This document shows positions 48,015 through 56,863 of a stretch of 64,000 nucleotides of DNA, in pieces. A model generated the notes under the pieces. That model saw only the letters and a list, made by a program, of their open reading frames with translations, was not told where the DNA came from and did not search any database. Each line of letters opens with the position of its first letter. Position 1 is the first letter of the stretch. This stretch comes from Streptomyces sp. NBC_01298 (GTDB taxonomy: Bacteria > Actinomycetota > Actinomycetes > Streptomycetales > Streptomycetaceae), in assembly GCF_035978755.1 (NCBI RefSeq), contig NZ_CP108414.1, positions 6,820,001 to 6,884,000 of the forward strand, given 5' to 3'. The position numbers and the translations under genes are program-made.

Positions 48015-49193
48015 ATGGCTGAGGCTCAGAACATTCCGGCGGGTTCCACCACCGCCGGCGCGATCGCGGTGGCCGCCGAGTCGACCGTCGCCACCCGGAT
48101 GAGTGCCCCCCCGTCCTTCGACGTGGCGGACTTCCCCGTGCCCACCGGCCGCGAGGAGGAGTGGCGCTTCACGCCGCTCGCCCGCCTCAAGGGTCTGCAC
48201 GACGGCACCGCGGTCGCCAACGGCACCATGAAGGCTCAGATCGACGCGCCCGACGTGGTCACGATCGAGTCCGTTGAGCGCGGCGACGCGCGCATCGGCA
48301 AGGCCGGCACTCCGGTGGACCGGATCGCCGCCCAGGCGTTCTCGTCCTTCGCCAAGGCCACGGTCGTGACCGTGCCCAAGGAAGCGGTCCTCACCGAGCC
48401 CGTGCGCGTCACGCTGCACGGCGAGGGCGGCACCACCTTCGGCCACACCGTCTTCGACGTGAAGGCCTTCGCCGAAGCCGTCGTCGTCATCGACCACACC
48501 GGTGACGGCGTCCGCGCCGCCAACGTGGACTTCCTCGTCGGCGACGGCGCCAAGCTCACCGTGGTCTCCGTGCAGGACTGGGACGACACCGCCGTCCACG
48601 TGTCCCAGCACAACGCGCTGATCGGACGCGACGCGACCTTCAAGTCGATCGTGGTCACCTTCGGCGGAGACCTCGTACGCCTCCACCCGCGCGTGAACTA
48701 CGCGGGCCCCGGCGGCGAGGCCGAGCTCTTCGGCCTGTACTTCACGGACGCCGGTCAGCACCAGGAGCACCGCCTCCTGGTCGACCACAAGGCCCCGCAC
48801 TGCAAGTCGAACGTGGTCTACAAGGGCGCGCTCCAGGGCCAGGACGCCCACGCCGTCTGGATCGGTGACGTGCTCATCGAGAAGACCGCCGAGGGCACCG
48901 ACACCTACGAGATGAACCGCAACCTCGTCCTCACGGACGGCGCGCGGGTCGACTCGGTGCCGAACCTGGAGATCGAGACCGGCGAGATCGTCGGCGCCGG
49001 CCACGCCTCCGCGACCGGCCGCTTCGACGACGAGCAGCTCTTCTACCTGCAGTCGCGCGGCATCCCGGCCGACGAGGCCCGCCGCCTGGTCGTGCGCGGC
49101 TTCTTCGCCGAGCTCGTCCAGCAGATCGGTGTCGACGACATCGAGGAGCGCCTGCTCGCCAAGATCGAGACCGAGCTCCAGGGTTCCGTCTGA
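48015..49193 (+). CDS. sufD: Fe-S cluster assembly protein SufD
   Basis: 392 residues; structural partner of SufB in the SufBC2D complex. The N-terminal helical segment has GREEEWRFTPLARL and the C-terminus has GHASATGRFDDEQLFYLQSRGIPADEARRLVVRGFF, the SufC-binding region shared with SufB. The His of QHQEHRLLVDHKAPHCKSNVVYKG region is near the cluster-building interface. An AAGGAAG lies unusually far (about 17 bases) from the ATG at 48015. The final TGA overlaps the next ATG by one base. Confidence 0.96.
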   Translation: MAEAQNIPAGSTTAGAIAVAAESTVATRMSAPPSFDVADFPVPTGREEEWRFTPLARLKGLHDGTAVANGTMKAQIDAPDVVTIESVERGDARIGKAGTPVDRIAAQAFSSFAKATVVTVPKEAVLTEPVRVTLHGEGGTTFGHTVFDVKAFAEAVVVIDHTGDGVRAANVDFLVGDGAKLTVVSVQDWDDTAVHVSQHNALIGRDATFKSIVVTFGGDLVRLHPRVNYAGPGGEAELFGLYFTDAGQHQEHRLLVDHKAPHCKSNVVYKGALQGQDAHAVWIGDVLIEKTAEGTDTYEMNRNLVLTDGARVDSVPNLEIETGEIVGAGHASATGRFDDEQLFYLQSRGIPADEARRLVVRGFFAELVQQIGVDDIEERLLAKIETELQGSV

Positions 49194-49510
49194 TGACTTA
49201 CGTCAAGGCCTGCGCGCTGAGCGAGCTCGAGGAGAACGCCCCCAAGCGGGTCGAACTCGACGGCACGCCGGTGTCCATCGTGCGCGCCGGGGGGGAGGTG
49301 TTCGCGATCAACGACATCTGCTCGCACGCGAACGTCTCCCTCTCGGAGGGCGAGGTCGAAGACTGCATGATCGAATGCTGGCTGCACGGCTCGGCCTTCG
49401 ACCTGCGCACGGGCAAGCCGTCCGGCCTGCCCGCGACGCGCCCCGTCCCCGTATACCCCGTAAAGATCGAAGGGGACGACGTGCTCGTCTCCCTCACCCA
49501 GGAGTCCTGA
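49193..49510 (+). CDS. Rieske-type ferredoxin in the suf operon
   Basis: 105 residues, a soluble Rieske [2Fe-2S] domain. Ligand motifs CSHANVSL (Cys43, His45) and CWLHGSAF (Cys63, His66) are intact. It is similar to ferredoxin components of non-heme oxygenases, but its position between sufD and sufC, conserved in actinobacteria, suggests an electron-transfer role in cluster assembly (inference). The start overlaps the sufD stop (TGATG). Confidence 0.92.
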   Translation: MTYVKACALSELEENAPKRVELDGTPVSIVRAGGEVFAINDICSHANVSLSEGEVEDCMIECWLHGSAFDLRTGKPSGLPATRPVPVYPVKIEGDDVLVSLTQES

Positions 49511-49517
49511 GGTATCC

Positions 49518-50285
49518 ATGGCAACGCTTGAAATCCACGACCTGCACGTCTCCGTCGAGGCCGAGAACGGCGCCCGCGAGATCCTCAAGGGCGTCGAGCT
49601 CACCATCAAGCAGGGTGAGACGCACGCCATCATGGGTCCGAACGGCTCCGGCAAGTCCACCCTCGCGTACGCGCTGGCCGGTCACCCGAAGTACACCATC
49701 ACCAAGGGCACCGTGACCCTGGACGGCGAAGACGTCCTGGAGATGTCCGTCGACGAGCGCGCCCGCGCCGGCATGTTCCTCGCGATGCAGTACCCGGTCG
49801 AGATCCCCGGCGTCTCGGTCTCCAACTTCCTGCGCACCTCGGCCACCGCCATCCGCGGCGAGGCGCCGAAGCTGCGCACCTGGGTGAAGGAGGTCAAGTC
49901 CGCGATGGAGCAGCTCCAGATGGACACGGCCTTCGCCGAGCGCAACGTCAACGAGGGCTTCTCCGGCGGTGAGAAGAAGCGCCACGAGATCCTGCAGCTG
50001 GAGCTCCTGAAGCCGAAGATCGCGATCCTCGACGAGACCGACTCCGGCCTCGACGTCGACGCCCTGCGCCAGGTCTCCGAGGGCGTCAACCGCGTCCACT
50101 CGACCGGCGACACCGGCACCCTGCTGATCACGCACTACACGCGGATCCTCCGTTACATCAAGCCCGACTTCGTCCACGTCTTCTCCGAGGGCCGCATCGT
50201 CGAGTCCGGCGGCGCCGAGCTCGCCGACAAGCTGGAGGCAGAGGGCTACGAGTCCTACAGCACGAAGGGTGGCGCGACCGCGTGA
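49518..50285 (+). CDS. sufC: Fe-S cluster assembly ATPase SufC
   Basis: 255 residues, ABC-type ATPase: Walker A GPNGSGKSTLAY (about 35-46), Q-loop MQYPVEIPGVS, signature FSGGEKKRHEILQ (about 150-162; the SufC-specific form), Walker B IAILDETDSGLD and ITHYTRIL. It drives conformational changes of SufB-SufD. The gap to the Rieske gene is seven bases and its stop overlaps sufS (GTGA). Confidence 0.97.
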   Translation: MATLEIHDLHVSVEAENGAREILKGVELTIKQGETHAIMGPNGSGKSTLAYALAGHPKYTITKGTVTLDGEDVLEMSVDERARAGMFLAMQYPVEIPGVSVSNFLRTSATAIRGEAPKLRTWVKEVKSAMEQLQMDTAFAERNVNEGFSGGEKKRHEILQLELLKPKIAILDETDSGLDVDALRQVSEGVNRVHSTGDTGTLLITHYTRILRYIKPDFVHVFSEGRIVESGGAELADKLEAEGYESYSTKGGATA

Positions 50286-51538
50286 CACAGCTGCCTGGCC
50301 TCCTCGACATCGAGGCGATCCGCAAGGACTTCCCCCTTCTGGATCGTGTGGTCCACGACGGGAAGAAGATCGTTTACCTGGACAACGCTGCGACCTCGCA
50401 GAAGCCGCGCCAGGTGCTCGACGCGCTGAACGAGTACTACGAGCAGCACAACGCCAACGTCCACCGCGGCGTGCACGTGCTCGCCGAGGAGGCCACGGCG
50501 CTGTACGAGGGCGCCCGCGACAAGGTCGCCGCCTTCATCAACGCTCCGAGCCGCAACGAGGTGATCTTCACCAAGAACGCCTCGGAGTCGCTCAACCTGG
50601 TCGCGAACATGCTCGGCTGGGCGGACGAGCCCTACCGGGTCGACCGCGAGACCGAGATCGCCATCACGGAGATGGAGCACCACTCCAACATCGTCCCGTG
50701 GCAGCTGCTCTCGCAGCGCACGGGCGCGAAGCTGAAGTGGTTCGGCCTCACCGACGACGGCCGGCTCGACCTGTCCAACATCGAAGAGGTCATCACGGAG
50801 AAGACGAAGATCGTCTCCTTCACGCTGGTCTCCAACATCATGGGCACGGTCAACCCGACCGAGGCGATCGTCCGGCGCGCGCAGGAGGTCGGCGCGCTGG
50901 TGCTGATCGACGCCTCGCAGGCCGCGCCGCACATGCCGCTCGACGTGCAGGCGCTCGGCGCCGACTTCGTGGCCTTCACCGGCCACAAGATGTGCGGCCC
51001 GACCGGCATCGGCGTCCTCTGGGGCCGCCAGGAGCTGCTCGAGGACCTGCCGCCCTTCCTGGGCGGCGGCGAGATGATCGAAACCGTCTCGATGCACTCC
51101 TCGACCTACGCCCCGGCGCCCCACAAGTTCGAGGCCGGTACGCCCCCGATCGCCCAGGCCGTCGGCCTCGGCGCGGCCGTGGACTACCTGACCGCGATCG
51201 GCATGGACAAGATCGCCGCGCACGAGCACGCGATCACCGAGTACGCGATCAAGCGCCTCGCGGAGGTCCCCGACCTGCGCATCATCGGCCCCACCACGGC
51301 CGAGGACCGCGGCGCCGCGATCTCCTTCGTGCTCGGTGACATCCACCCGCACGACGTCGGCCAGGTACTGGACGAGCAGGGCATCGCGGTCCGCGTGGGA
51401 CACCACTGCGCCCGCCCGGTCTGTCTCCGGTACGGAATTCCGGCGACGACGCGAGCGTCTTTCTATCTGTACTCCTCTCCGGCCGAGGTCGACGCACTGG
51501 TCGCCGGGCTGGAGCACGTACGGAACTTCTTCGGATAA
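50282..51538 (+). CDS. sufS: Cysteine desulfurase SufS
   Basis: 418 residues from a GTG that overlaps the sufC stop. PLP enzyme taking sulfur from cysteine. N-terminal YLDNAATSQKP, PLP Lys236 in FTGHKMCGPTG and the persulfide Cys near residue 376 in VGHHCARPVC identify group II (SufS/NifS-like). It hands sulfur to SufU, encoded next. Confidence 0.97.
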   Translation: MTQLPGLLDIEAIRKDFPLLDRVVHDGKKIVYLDNAATSQKPRQVLDALNEYYEQHNANVHRGVHVLAEEATALYEGARDKVAAFINAPSRNEVIFTKNASESLNLVANMLGWADEPYRVDRETEIAITEMEHHSNIVPWQLLSQRTGAKLKWFGLTDDGRLDLSNIEEVITEKTKIVSFTLVSNIMGTVNPTEAIVRRAQEVGALVLIDASQAAPHMPLDVQALGADFVAFTGHKMCGPTGIGVLWGRQELLEDLPPFLGGGEMIETVSMHSSTYAPAPHKFEAGTPPIAQAVGLGAAVDYLTAIGMDKIAAHEHAITEYAIKRLAEVPDLRIIGPTTAEDRGAAISFVLGDIHPHDVGQVLDEQGIAVRVGHHCARPVCLRYGIPATTRASFYLYSSPAEVDALVAGLEHVRNFFG

Positions 51539-51567
51539 GACGAAGCGACGAAGGCGACGAGGGCGCA

Positions 51568-52029
51568 GTGAAGCTGGAATCCCTGTACCAGGAACTGATC
51601 CTGGACCACTACAAGCACCCGCGCGGGCGAGGCCTGCGCGACGGCGACGCCGAGGTGCACCACGTCAACCCGACGTGCGGTGACGAGATCACCCTGCGCG
51701 TGAAGTACGACGGCGAGACCCTCACGGACATCTCGTACGAGGGCCAGGGCTGCTCCATCAGCCAGGCCGGCGCGTCGATACTGAACGAGCTGCTCGTCGG
51801 CAAGGAGCTGGGCGAGGCGCGGAAGATCCAGGAAGTCTTCCTGGAGCTGATGCAGTCCAAGGGCAAGATGGAGCCCGACGAGGCCATGGAGGAGGTGCTG
51901 GAGGACGCGGTCGCGTTCGCCGGCGTCTCCAAGTACCCGGCCCGGGTGAAGTGCGCCCTGCTGAGCTGGATGGCGTGGAAGGACGCGACCGCCCAGGCAC
52001 TGGGCGACGCCGAGAGGAAGACGGCATGA
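51568..52029 (+). CDS. sufU: Sulfur-transfer/scaffold protein SufU
   Basis: 153 residues from a GTG start. IscU-fold protein with the SufU-type ligands: Cys37 in NPTCGDEI, Cys62 in GQGCSIS and Cys129 in RVKCALLSW, with the Gram-positive insertion between the last two. In Bacillus, SufU is a zinc-dependent acceptor of SufS sulfur. The stop overlaps the following sufT ATG (ATGA). Confidence 0.96.
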   Translation: MKLESLYQELILDHYKHPRGRGLRDGDAEVHHVNPTCGDEITLRVKYDGETLTDISYEGQGCSISQAGASILNELLVGKELGEARKIQEVFLELMQSKGKMEPDEAMEEVLEDAVAFAGVSKYPARVKCALLSWMAWKDATAQALGDAERKTA

Positions 52030-52370
52030 CCGAGAACGCGACGCCCGAGGCGTCCATCAAGCCGGCCACCGAGGAAGAGGTCCGCGAGGCCCTCTACGAC
52101 GTGGTCGACCCCGAGCTGGGCATCGACGTCGTCAACCTGGGCCTGATCTACGGCATCCACGTCGACGACGCGAACATCGCCACCCTCGACATGACCCTCA
52201 CCTCGGCGGCCTGCCCGCTGACGGACGTCATCGAGGACCAGGCGAAGTCGGCCACGGACGGCATCGTCAGCGAACTGCGCATCAACTGGGTGTGGATGCC
52301 GCCGTGGGGCCCGGACAAGATCACGGACGACGGCCGCGAGCAGCTGCGCGCGCTCGGGTTCAACGTCTGA
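52026..52370 (+). CDS. sufT: SufT / MIP18-family (DUF59) metal-sulfur cluster assembly factor
   Basis: 114 residues from the ATG at 52026. Signatures: DPELGIDVVNLGLIYGI (about 29-45), the Cys in LTSAACPLTDVIEDQ (about 63) and VWMPPWGPDKITDDGREQLRALGF. The DUF59 family helps Fe-S maturation. Last gene of the suf operon, followed by a strong terminator. Confidence 0.94.
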   Translation: MTENATPEASIKPATEEEVREALYDVVDPELGIDVVNLGLIYGIHVDDANIATLDMTLTSAACPLTDVIEDQAKSATDGIVSELRINWVWMPPWGPDKITDDGREQLRALGFNV

Positions 52371-52426
52371 TCGACGCCCGCCCCATGTAAGACCCGCACG
52401 ACGGCCGCCTGACGGCCGAGTGAACG

Positions 52427-52460
52427 GACGACCCCCGGCACCGGTGTGCCGGGGGTCGTC
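52427..52460 (+). terminator. Terminator of the suf operon
   Basis: Perfect 15-bp stem, GACGACCCCCGGCAC (52427-52441) with GTGCCGGGGGTCGTC (52446-52460), loop CGGT, then TGTTTTCCC: one of the few with a T-run in the window. Confidence 0.9.
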
Positions 52461-52563
52461 TGTTTTCCCGTCGGACCGCCCGCGTGCACCGGGAGTTGGC
52501 CATGGTGGCCGAATCTTCTCGACGGCCCGTCACAACGTGACGGCGCAGACGAGAGGACCTCCG

Positions 52564-53988
52564 TTGACCGTTCGCCTTTCACCGGCACGCCGCCTCGGTG
52601 CCGTGGGAGCCGCCGGGGCCGCTGCCCTGCTCGCCGCCGGACTGGCCGCGCCCGCCCACGCCGCCCAGGAAGCCGTCGCCGAACCGACCATCGCGCTCTC
52701 CGCCGGGCACCTGTCGGGGGCCGTCGGCGCGATCGGCGACCCGGCCGTCACCGTGGACATCGCGCAGGAGGGGATACCCGCCGCCTTCCTCAAGGTCGAG
52801 GTCCTCTCCTCCAGCAACCCGGCGGTCGCCGGGCCCGGCGACGTACGCATCGTGCGGACCTGGCAGGGCGACCGCGAACTGACCGTCCACCCGCGGGCCC
52901 AGGGCTATACCGACCTGACGCTCCGGGTGACCGGCCGCGGCGGCGGGACGGCCACGGCCACCCTCTCCTACGCCGCTTCGGCGCGGGTGGGCACGGGCGC
53001 CCTCACCACCCGCTACCTCACGGGCTCCGCCGACTCCTCGGCCGCCGTGGACGTCGGCGGCGGCTACGCGCTGGTGGCCGACGACGAGACCAACGTGCTG
53101 CGCCTGTACGACCGGCTGCGCTCGGGCGCCCCCGTGAAGACCTGGGACCTCGGCCCCGCGCTCGGCATCAAGAAGGAAGCCGACATCGAGGCCGCCGCCC
53201 GGGTCGGCGACACCGTCTACTGGACGGGCTCGCTCGGCAACAACAAGGACGGCAAGTACAAGGCCGAGCGCAACACCGTCTTCACCACCCGGATCACCGG
53301 ATCGGGCGCCGACACCGAGATCGTCTTCGGCTCCGCCTACAAGGGCCTGCGCGAGGACCTGATCGCCTGGGACACGGCCAACGGGAACCGCTTCGGCTTC
53401 GCGGCGGGCACGGCGGCCGGCAAGATCCCCAAGAGCATCGACGGGTTCAACGTCGAGGGCCTGGAGTTCGCCCCCGGTTCCACCACCACCGCCTACCTGG
53501 GCTTCCGTGCCCCGCTGGCCCCCGCCGTACCCGGCGGCAAGGCACTGGTCGTGCCCGTCACCAACATCGACCAGGTCGTGGCCGGCGCGGCCAAGCCGGT
53601 ATTCGGCGAGCCCGTCGAGATGGACCTGGGCGGGCTCGCGATCCGCGACATCCGCAAGAACGCGGCGGACCAGTTCCTGATCCTGGCGGGCTCCTGGGCG
53701 GCGGACGACAACTCCGACCCCTACGCCCTCTACCAGTGGGACGGCGTCCCGGCCCACGCCCCGGTCAAGCGGGCCGACCTGCCGACCACCGACCCCGGCG
53801 GCTGGGAAGCCGTGGTCTCCGTACCCGACCTGCGGGTGCCCGGAGCCCCCGTCCAGCTGATCACCGACAGCGGCTCCGCCGACCTGTACGGCGACGGCAC
53901 CGAGGCCAAGGACCTCGACCACCCGGAGTGGAAGAAGTCCCGGTCCGGATGGTTCGCGCTCAGCCCGATTCGCGGAGGTCACCGATGA
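52564..53988 (+). CDS. Secreted protein of unknown function, tandem paralogue 1
   Basis: 474 residues from a TTG at 52564, placed 7 bases after GAGAGG; there is no nearby ATG or GTG in frame. Signal peptide about 1-34 (RRLGAVGAAGAAALLAAGL to AHA-A). Residues about 40-145 form an Ig-like or cadherin-like beta domain (TIALSAGHLSGAVGAIGDPAV), and about 150-474 a repetitive beta region (GGYALVADDETNVLRLYDR, IYWTGSLGNNKDG, NVEGLEFAPGSTTTAYLGF) like a beta-propeller or DUF3616/phytase-like esterase fold. I do not recognise a defined family. Its stop overlaps the ATG of paralogue 2. Confidence 0.75.
   Translation: MTVRLSPARRLGAVGAAGAAALLAAGLAAPAHAAQEAVAEPTIALSAGHLSGAVGAIGDPAVTVDIAQEGIPAAFLKVEVLSSSNPAVAGPGDVRIVRTWQGDRELTVHPRAQGYTDLTLRVTGRGGGTATATLSYAASARVGTGALTTRYLTGSADSSAAVDVGGGYALVADDETNVLRLYDRLRSGAPVKTWDLGPALGIKKEADIEAAARVGDTVYWTGSLGNNKDGKYKAERNTVFTTRITGSGADTEIVFGSAYKGLREDLIAWDTANGNRFGFAAGTAAGKIPKSIDGFNVEGLEFAPGSTTTAYLGFRAPLAPAVPGGKALVVPVTNIDQVVAGAAKPVFGEPVEMDLGGLAIRDIRKNAADQFLILAGSWAADDNSDPYALYQWDGVPAHAPVKRADLPTTDPGGWEAVVSVPDLRVPGAPVQLITDSGSADLYGDGTEAKDLDHPEWKKSRSGWFALSPIRGGHR
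53676..53811 (+). repeat. 136-bp tract identical between the two paralogues (copy 1)
   Basis: 53676-53811 is identical, including third codon positions, to 55085-55220, 1,409 bp away. The neighbouring codons differ, and overall the paralogues are well diverged. This points to recent gene conversion or recombination. Confidence 0.9.
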
Positions 53989-55376
53989 ACACGCAGCATG
54001 GGAAGACGATGAAGAAGACGTACCTCGGGGCCGCCGGCATCGCCGCGCTGCTGCTCGCCGCCACGACGATGCCCGCGCAGGCGGTGACGTACGGTACGCC
54101 CACCATCTCGCTGTCCGCCTCCTACCTGTCCGGTGCCGTAGGCGCGACGGGTGACCCGACGGTGGACGTGACCGTGGCGCAGAGCGGCGCGGACGTCTCC
54201 GCGCTCACCGTGAGCGCCTCGGCCTCCAGCAAGGCCACGGTCGCCGGGACCGGCGACGTGAGCGTCACCGGGACCGGCGCGGTCCGCAAGCTGGCGGTCG
54301 CCGCGCGCGGCCGCGGCTACACCAACCTCACCGTCAAGGTGACCGGGCTGGGCGGCAAGACCGCCACCAAGACCCTGTACTTCGCGGCCTCCGCGGCGGT
54401 GCAGAACCCGGCCGAGGCGCGCTACTTCACCGGCGCCTCCGACTCCTCGGCCGCCGTGGACGTCGGCGGCGGCTATACGGTCGTCGCCGACGACGAGAGC
54501 AACGTGCTGCGCCTGTACGACCGCGCGGGCTCGGCCGCGCCGGTGCGGACCTGGGACTTCAGCTCGCAGCTCGGTGTCACCAAGGAGGTGGACATCGAGG
54601 GCGCGACCCTGATCGGCGGCACCATCTACTGGACGGGCTCGCTCGGCAACAACAAGGACGGCGAGTACAAGGCGCCCCGCAACACGGTGTTCACCACCAC
54701 GCTGAGCGGCTCGGGCTCCACCGCGCAGCTCGCGTACGGGCGTTCGTACAAGAAGCTCCGTGACGACCTGGTCGCCTGGGACACGGCGAACGGCAACCGC
54801 TACGGCTTCGCCGCCGGTACGGCCGCCGGTGAGGCGCCGAAGCAGATCGACGGGTTCAACGTGGAGGGCCTGGAGTTCGCTCCCGGTTCCACCACCACCG
54901 CCTACCTGGGCTTCCGTGCCCCGCTGGCCCCGGCGGTGATCGGCGGCAAGGCGCTGGTCGTGCCGGTGACCAACTTCGACAAGGTGATCTCCAGCGGGAC
55001 CAAGGCCACCTTCGGCGCGGGCATCGAGCTCGACCTGGGCGGGCTCGCGATCCGCGACATCCGCAAGAACGCCGCCGACCAGTACCTGATCCTGGCGGGC
55101 TCCTGGGCGGCGGACGACAACTCCGACCCCTACGCCCTCTACCAGTGGGACGGCGTCCCGGCCCACGCCCCGGTCAAGCGGGCCGACCTGCCGACCACCG
55201 ACCCCGGCGGCTGGGAAGCCATCGTGGCGGTTCCCGACCTGTCGGTCGCGGGCGCGCGGGTGCAGCTGATCACCGACAGCGGCTCCGCCGACCTGTACGG
55301 CGACGGCATCGAGGCGAAGGACCTCACCCACCCGGAGTGGAAGAAGTCCCGCGCGGCCTGGTTCACGCTGAACTGA
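53985..55376 (+). CDS. Secreted protein of unknown function, tandem paralogue 2
   Basis: 463 residues from the ATG at 53985, eight bases after GGAGG; an ATG at 54009 (MKKTYLGAAG) is the alternative. Signal peptide about 9-34. Same two-part plan as paralogue 1, with strong identity in the C-terminal propeller-like part (RNTVFTT, DLVAWDTANGNRYGFAAGTAAG, DLGGLAIRDIRKNAADQ) and little in the first 100 residues. Being translationally coupled, the two may form a heterodimer or act in sequence outside the cell (inference). The last 14 bases overlap the convergent membrane-protein gene. Confidence 0.75.
   Translation: MNTQHGKTMKKTYLGAAGIAALLLAATTMPAQAVTYGTPTISLSASYLSGAVGATGDPTVDVTVAQSGADVSALTVSASASSKATVAGTGDVSVTGTGAVRKLAVAARGRGYTNLTVKVTGLGGKTATKTLYFAASAAVQNPAEARYFTGASDSSAAVDVGGGYTVVADDESNVLRLYDRAGSAAPVRTWDFSSQLGVTKEVDIEGATLIGGTIYWTGSLGNNKDGEYKAPRNTVFTTTLSGSGSTAQLAYGRSYKKLRDDLVAWDTANGNRYGFAAGTAAGEAPKQIDGFNVEGLEFAPGSTTTAYLGFRAPLAPAVIGGKALVVPVTNFDKVISSGTKATFGAGIELDLGGLAIRDIRKNAADQYLILAGSWAADDNSDPYALYQWDGVPAHAPVKRADLPTTDPGGWEAIVAVPDLSVAGARVQLITDSGSADLYGDGIEAKDLTHPEWKKSRAAWFTLN
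55085..55220 (+). repeat. 136-bp tract identical between the two paralogues (copy 2)
   Basis: Second copy of the identical tract described for 53676-53811; it encodes the segment from LILAGSWAADDNSDP to GGWEA. Confidence 0.9.
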
Positions 55377-56277
55377 CCCCCCCTGATGGCGCCGACTGCC
55401 TGGTGAGCTCCTCGGCCAGGCCCTCGCGGCGGATCCGCCGGTCTGCGTAGAGCAGGCCGGCGGTGAGCTGCGGGAAGCAGAGCAGCAGGGTCTGCGCGAG
55501 CATCCCGCCGAGTGCGGTGAGGACCGCGTGCACGAAACCGCCGTCCACAGCCGGGATCAGACTGAGCGCCCCGGCGAAGGCGAAGGGCAGCTGGACGGCG
55601 TACGCCGCCGCGAGCGCGAGCGCGGCGGCGAGTGCGGTGAGGCCGAGCGTGCGCCACCAGGCCCCGCGCACCAGACGGGCCGAGCGGCGCAGGGCGCCGA
55701 GCGGGCCGAGCCCCTCGCAGGCCGCGACCGTGGGCGCGAGCGCGAACAGGACCCCGCATCCGAGTGCGGCCGGCAGGGTGGCCGCCGCCAGGAGCGGGGA
55801 CAGCCCGGCGGCCAGGACGGCTGCGCCCGGTCCGGCCACGGCTCCGAGTACCAGGAGTTGGGTGCCGAGGACGGCCGCGCAGCGGGGGCCGGCGGCGCGC
55901 AGCAGCGTACGGGCGGTCGCGGGGCGGCCCAGTACCGCCGGGCGGAGCGCGGCTCCCGTCAGGGCGGCGGCCAGGGCGCAGGTCAGCAGGGTGGCCAGGG
56001 CCGCGGCCGGAAGCAGGGCGTCGACGGGCCGGGCGTGCAGCGCGAGCGCGGTCAGGACGGTGGCGGCGACCAGCAGCAGCGCGCCGAGCTGGCCGAGGAG
56101 CATGGCTGCGGCGAGGCGGACCCCGTAGCGGGCGAGGGCGGCGCAGGCGCCGCCGAGTATCTCGCCGGGGGTGAGCGGCCGCAGGGCGATGACCCCGGGC
56201 CGGGGAGCCTGCGGGGGCAGCCAGCCGCCGCCCCAGGGCGTCCACAGCGACCCCTCCCTCGCTCCGTCCTGGGTCAT
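55363..56277 (-). CDS. Multi-pass membrane protein (glycerophosphodiester phosphodiesterase membrane-domain-like)
   Basis: 304 residues from the ATG at 56277 (MTQDGAREGSLWTPWGG); the open frame to 56409 runs into the SMR promoter. A Pro-rich cytoplasmic N-terminus (WLPPQAPRPGVIALRPLTPGEILGGA) precedes six Ala/Leu-rich helices; RPLTPGEILGGA and ARLVRGAWWRTLGL are typical of actinobacterial proteins with the GDPD-type membrane region but no catalytic domain. Function unknown. Tail-to-tail overlap of 14 bases with paralogue 2. Confidence 0.7.
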   Translation of the reverse strand: MTQDGAREGSLWTPWGGGWLPPQAPRPGVIALRPLTPGEILGGACAALARYGVRLAAAMLLGQLGALLLVAATVLTALALHARPVDALLPAAALATLLTCALAAALTGAALRPAVLGRPATARTLLRAAGPRCAAVLGTQLLVLGAVAGPGAAVLAAGLSPLLAAATLPAALGCGVLFALAPTVAACEGLGPLGALRRSARLVRGAWWRTLGLTALAAALALAAAYAVQLPFAFAGALSLIPAVDGGFVHAVLTALGGMLAQTLLLCFPQLTAGLLYADRRIRREGLAEELTRQSAPSGGVSSA

Positions 56278-56390
56278 GCGGATCTCCCGTCCCCCGGTGC
56301 GAGCGCCCCGGTGCCGCCGCGCCGACACCGTAGCGGCAGGGGCCGGGGAAGTCCCGGGGACACGCGGATATGTACGACCGTCCATAACGA

Positions 56391-56412
56391 TGTGTACTGT
56401 CGTACGCATGCC
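56391..56412 (+). promoter_or_regulatory. SMR gene leaderless promoter/operator (repeat copy 1)
   Basis: A 22-base segment containing -10-like TACTGT (56395-56400), seven bases, then the ATG at 56408; it is identical to 56842-56863 before the regulator. An upstream TGTACGAC (56371-56378) and the GTCGTAC at 56399-56405 form an inverted pair. Confidence 0.6.
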
Positions 56413-56731
56413 CTACATACTGCTCGCCGCCGCCATCGCCGCGGAGGTCGCCGGCACCACCGCCATGAAGTTCAGCGAGGGCTTCACGAAGCTGTGGCCC
56501 TCGCTGATCACGCTGGTGGGCTACGTCATCGCCTTCACCCTGCTCGCGCAGACGCTGAAGTCGATGTCGGTGGGGACGGCGTACGCGATCTGGGCCGGCG
56601 TGGGCACGGCCGCGATCGCCGCGATCGGCATGGTCTTCATGGGGGAGGCCGCGACGGCCGCGAAGATCGGCGGCATCGTGCTGGTGATCGCCGGGGTCGT
56701 GCTGCTGAACCTCGGGGGGACCACGCACTGA
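56408..56731 (+). CDS. Small multidrug resistance (SMR/QacE-EmrE) family transporter
   Basis: 107 residues, four membrane helices. The family pattern is clear: PYILLAAAIAAEVAGTTAMKFSEGFTKLWPS with the essential membrane Glu at position 13, then GYVIAFTLLAQTLKSMSVGTAYAIWAGVGTAAIA. Dimeric proton-coupled exporter of quaternary cations or guanidinium. The ATG is preceded at seven bases by TACTGT and there is no ribosome site, so the transcript is likely leaderless. The next genes are a 15-codon ORF and a TetR regulator with the same promoter sequence. Its stop codon lies in a 17-bp tandem duplication. Confidence 0.9.
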   Translation: MPYILLAAAIAAEVAGTTAMKFSEGFTKLWPSLITLVGYVIAFTLLAQTLKSMSVGTAYAIWAGVGTAAIAAIGMVFMGEAATAAKIGGIVLVIAGVVLLNLGGTTH

Positions 56732-56749
56732 TGGGGACCACGCACTGAT
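56716..56749 (+). repeat. 17-bp tandem duplication across the SMR stop codon
   Basis: GGGGACCACGCACTGAT is present twice in perfect tandem (56716-56732, 56733-56749), giving two TGA codons. Confidence 0.9.
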
Positions 56750-56841
56750 GCCCCGCCGGAGTTCCGGCAGGGCATCGACGGGTGCCGGGGGATCCGGCCG
56801 GACCGCGCCGCGATGTGGCCGGCGGTGCGCGGGTGCCCGCG

Positions 56842-56863
56842 TGTGTACTGTCGTACGCATGCC
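56842..56863 (+). promoter_or_regulatory. Regulator leaderless promoter/operator (repeat copy 2)
   Basis: Second copy of the 22-base segment: TACTGT at 56846-56851, seven bases, then an ATG at 56859. It suggests that one regulator controls both promoters. Confidence 0.6.

Noticed and set aside
53676-55220. Assembly duplication as cause of the two secreted paralogues
   Set aside because: The copies differ widely outside the identical tract and have different N-termini, so they are true paralogues.
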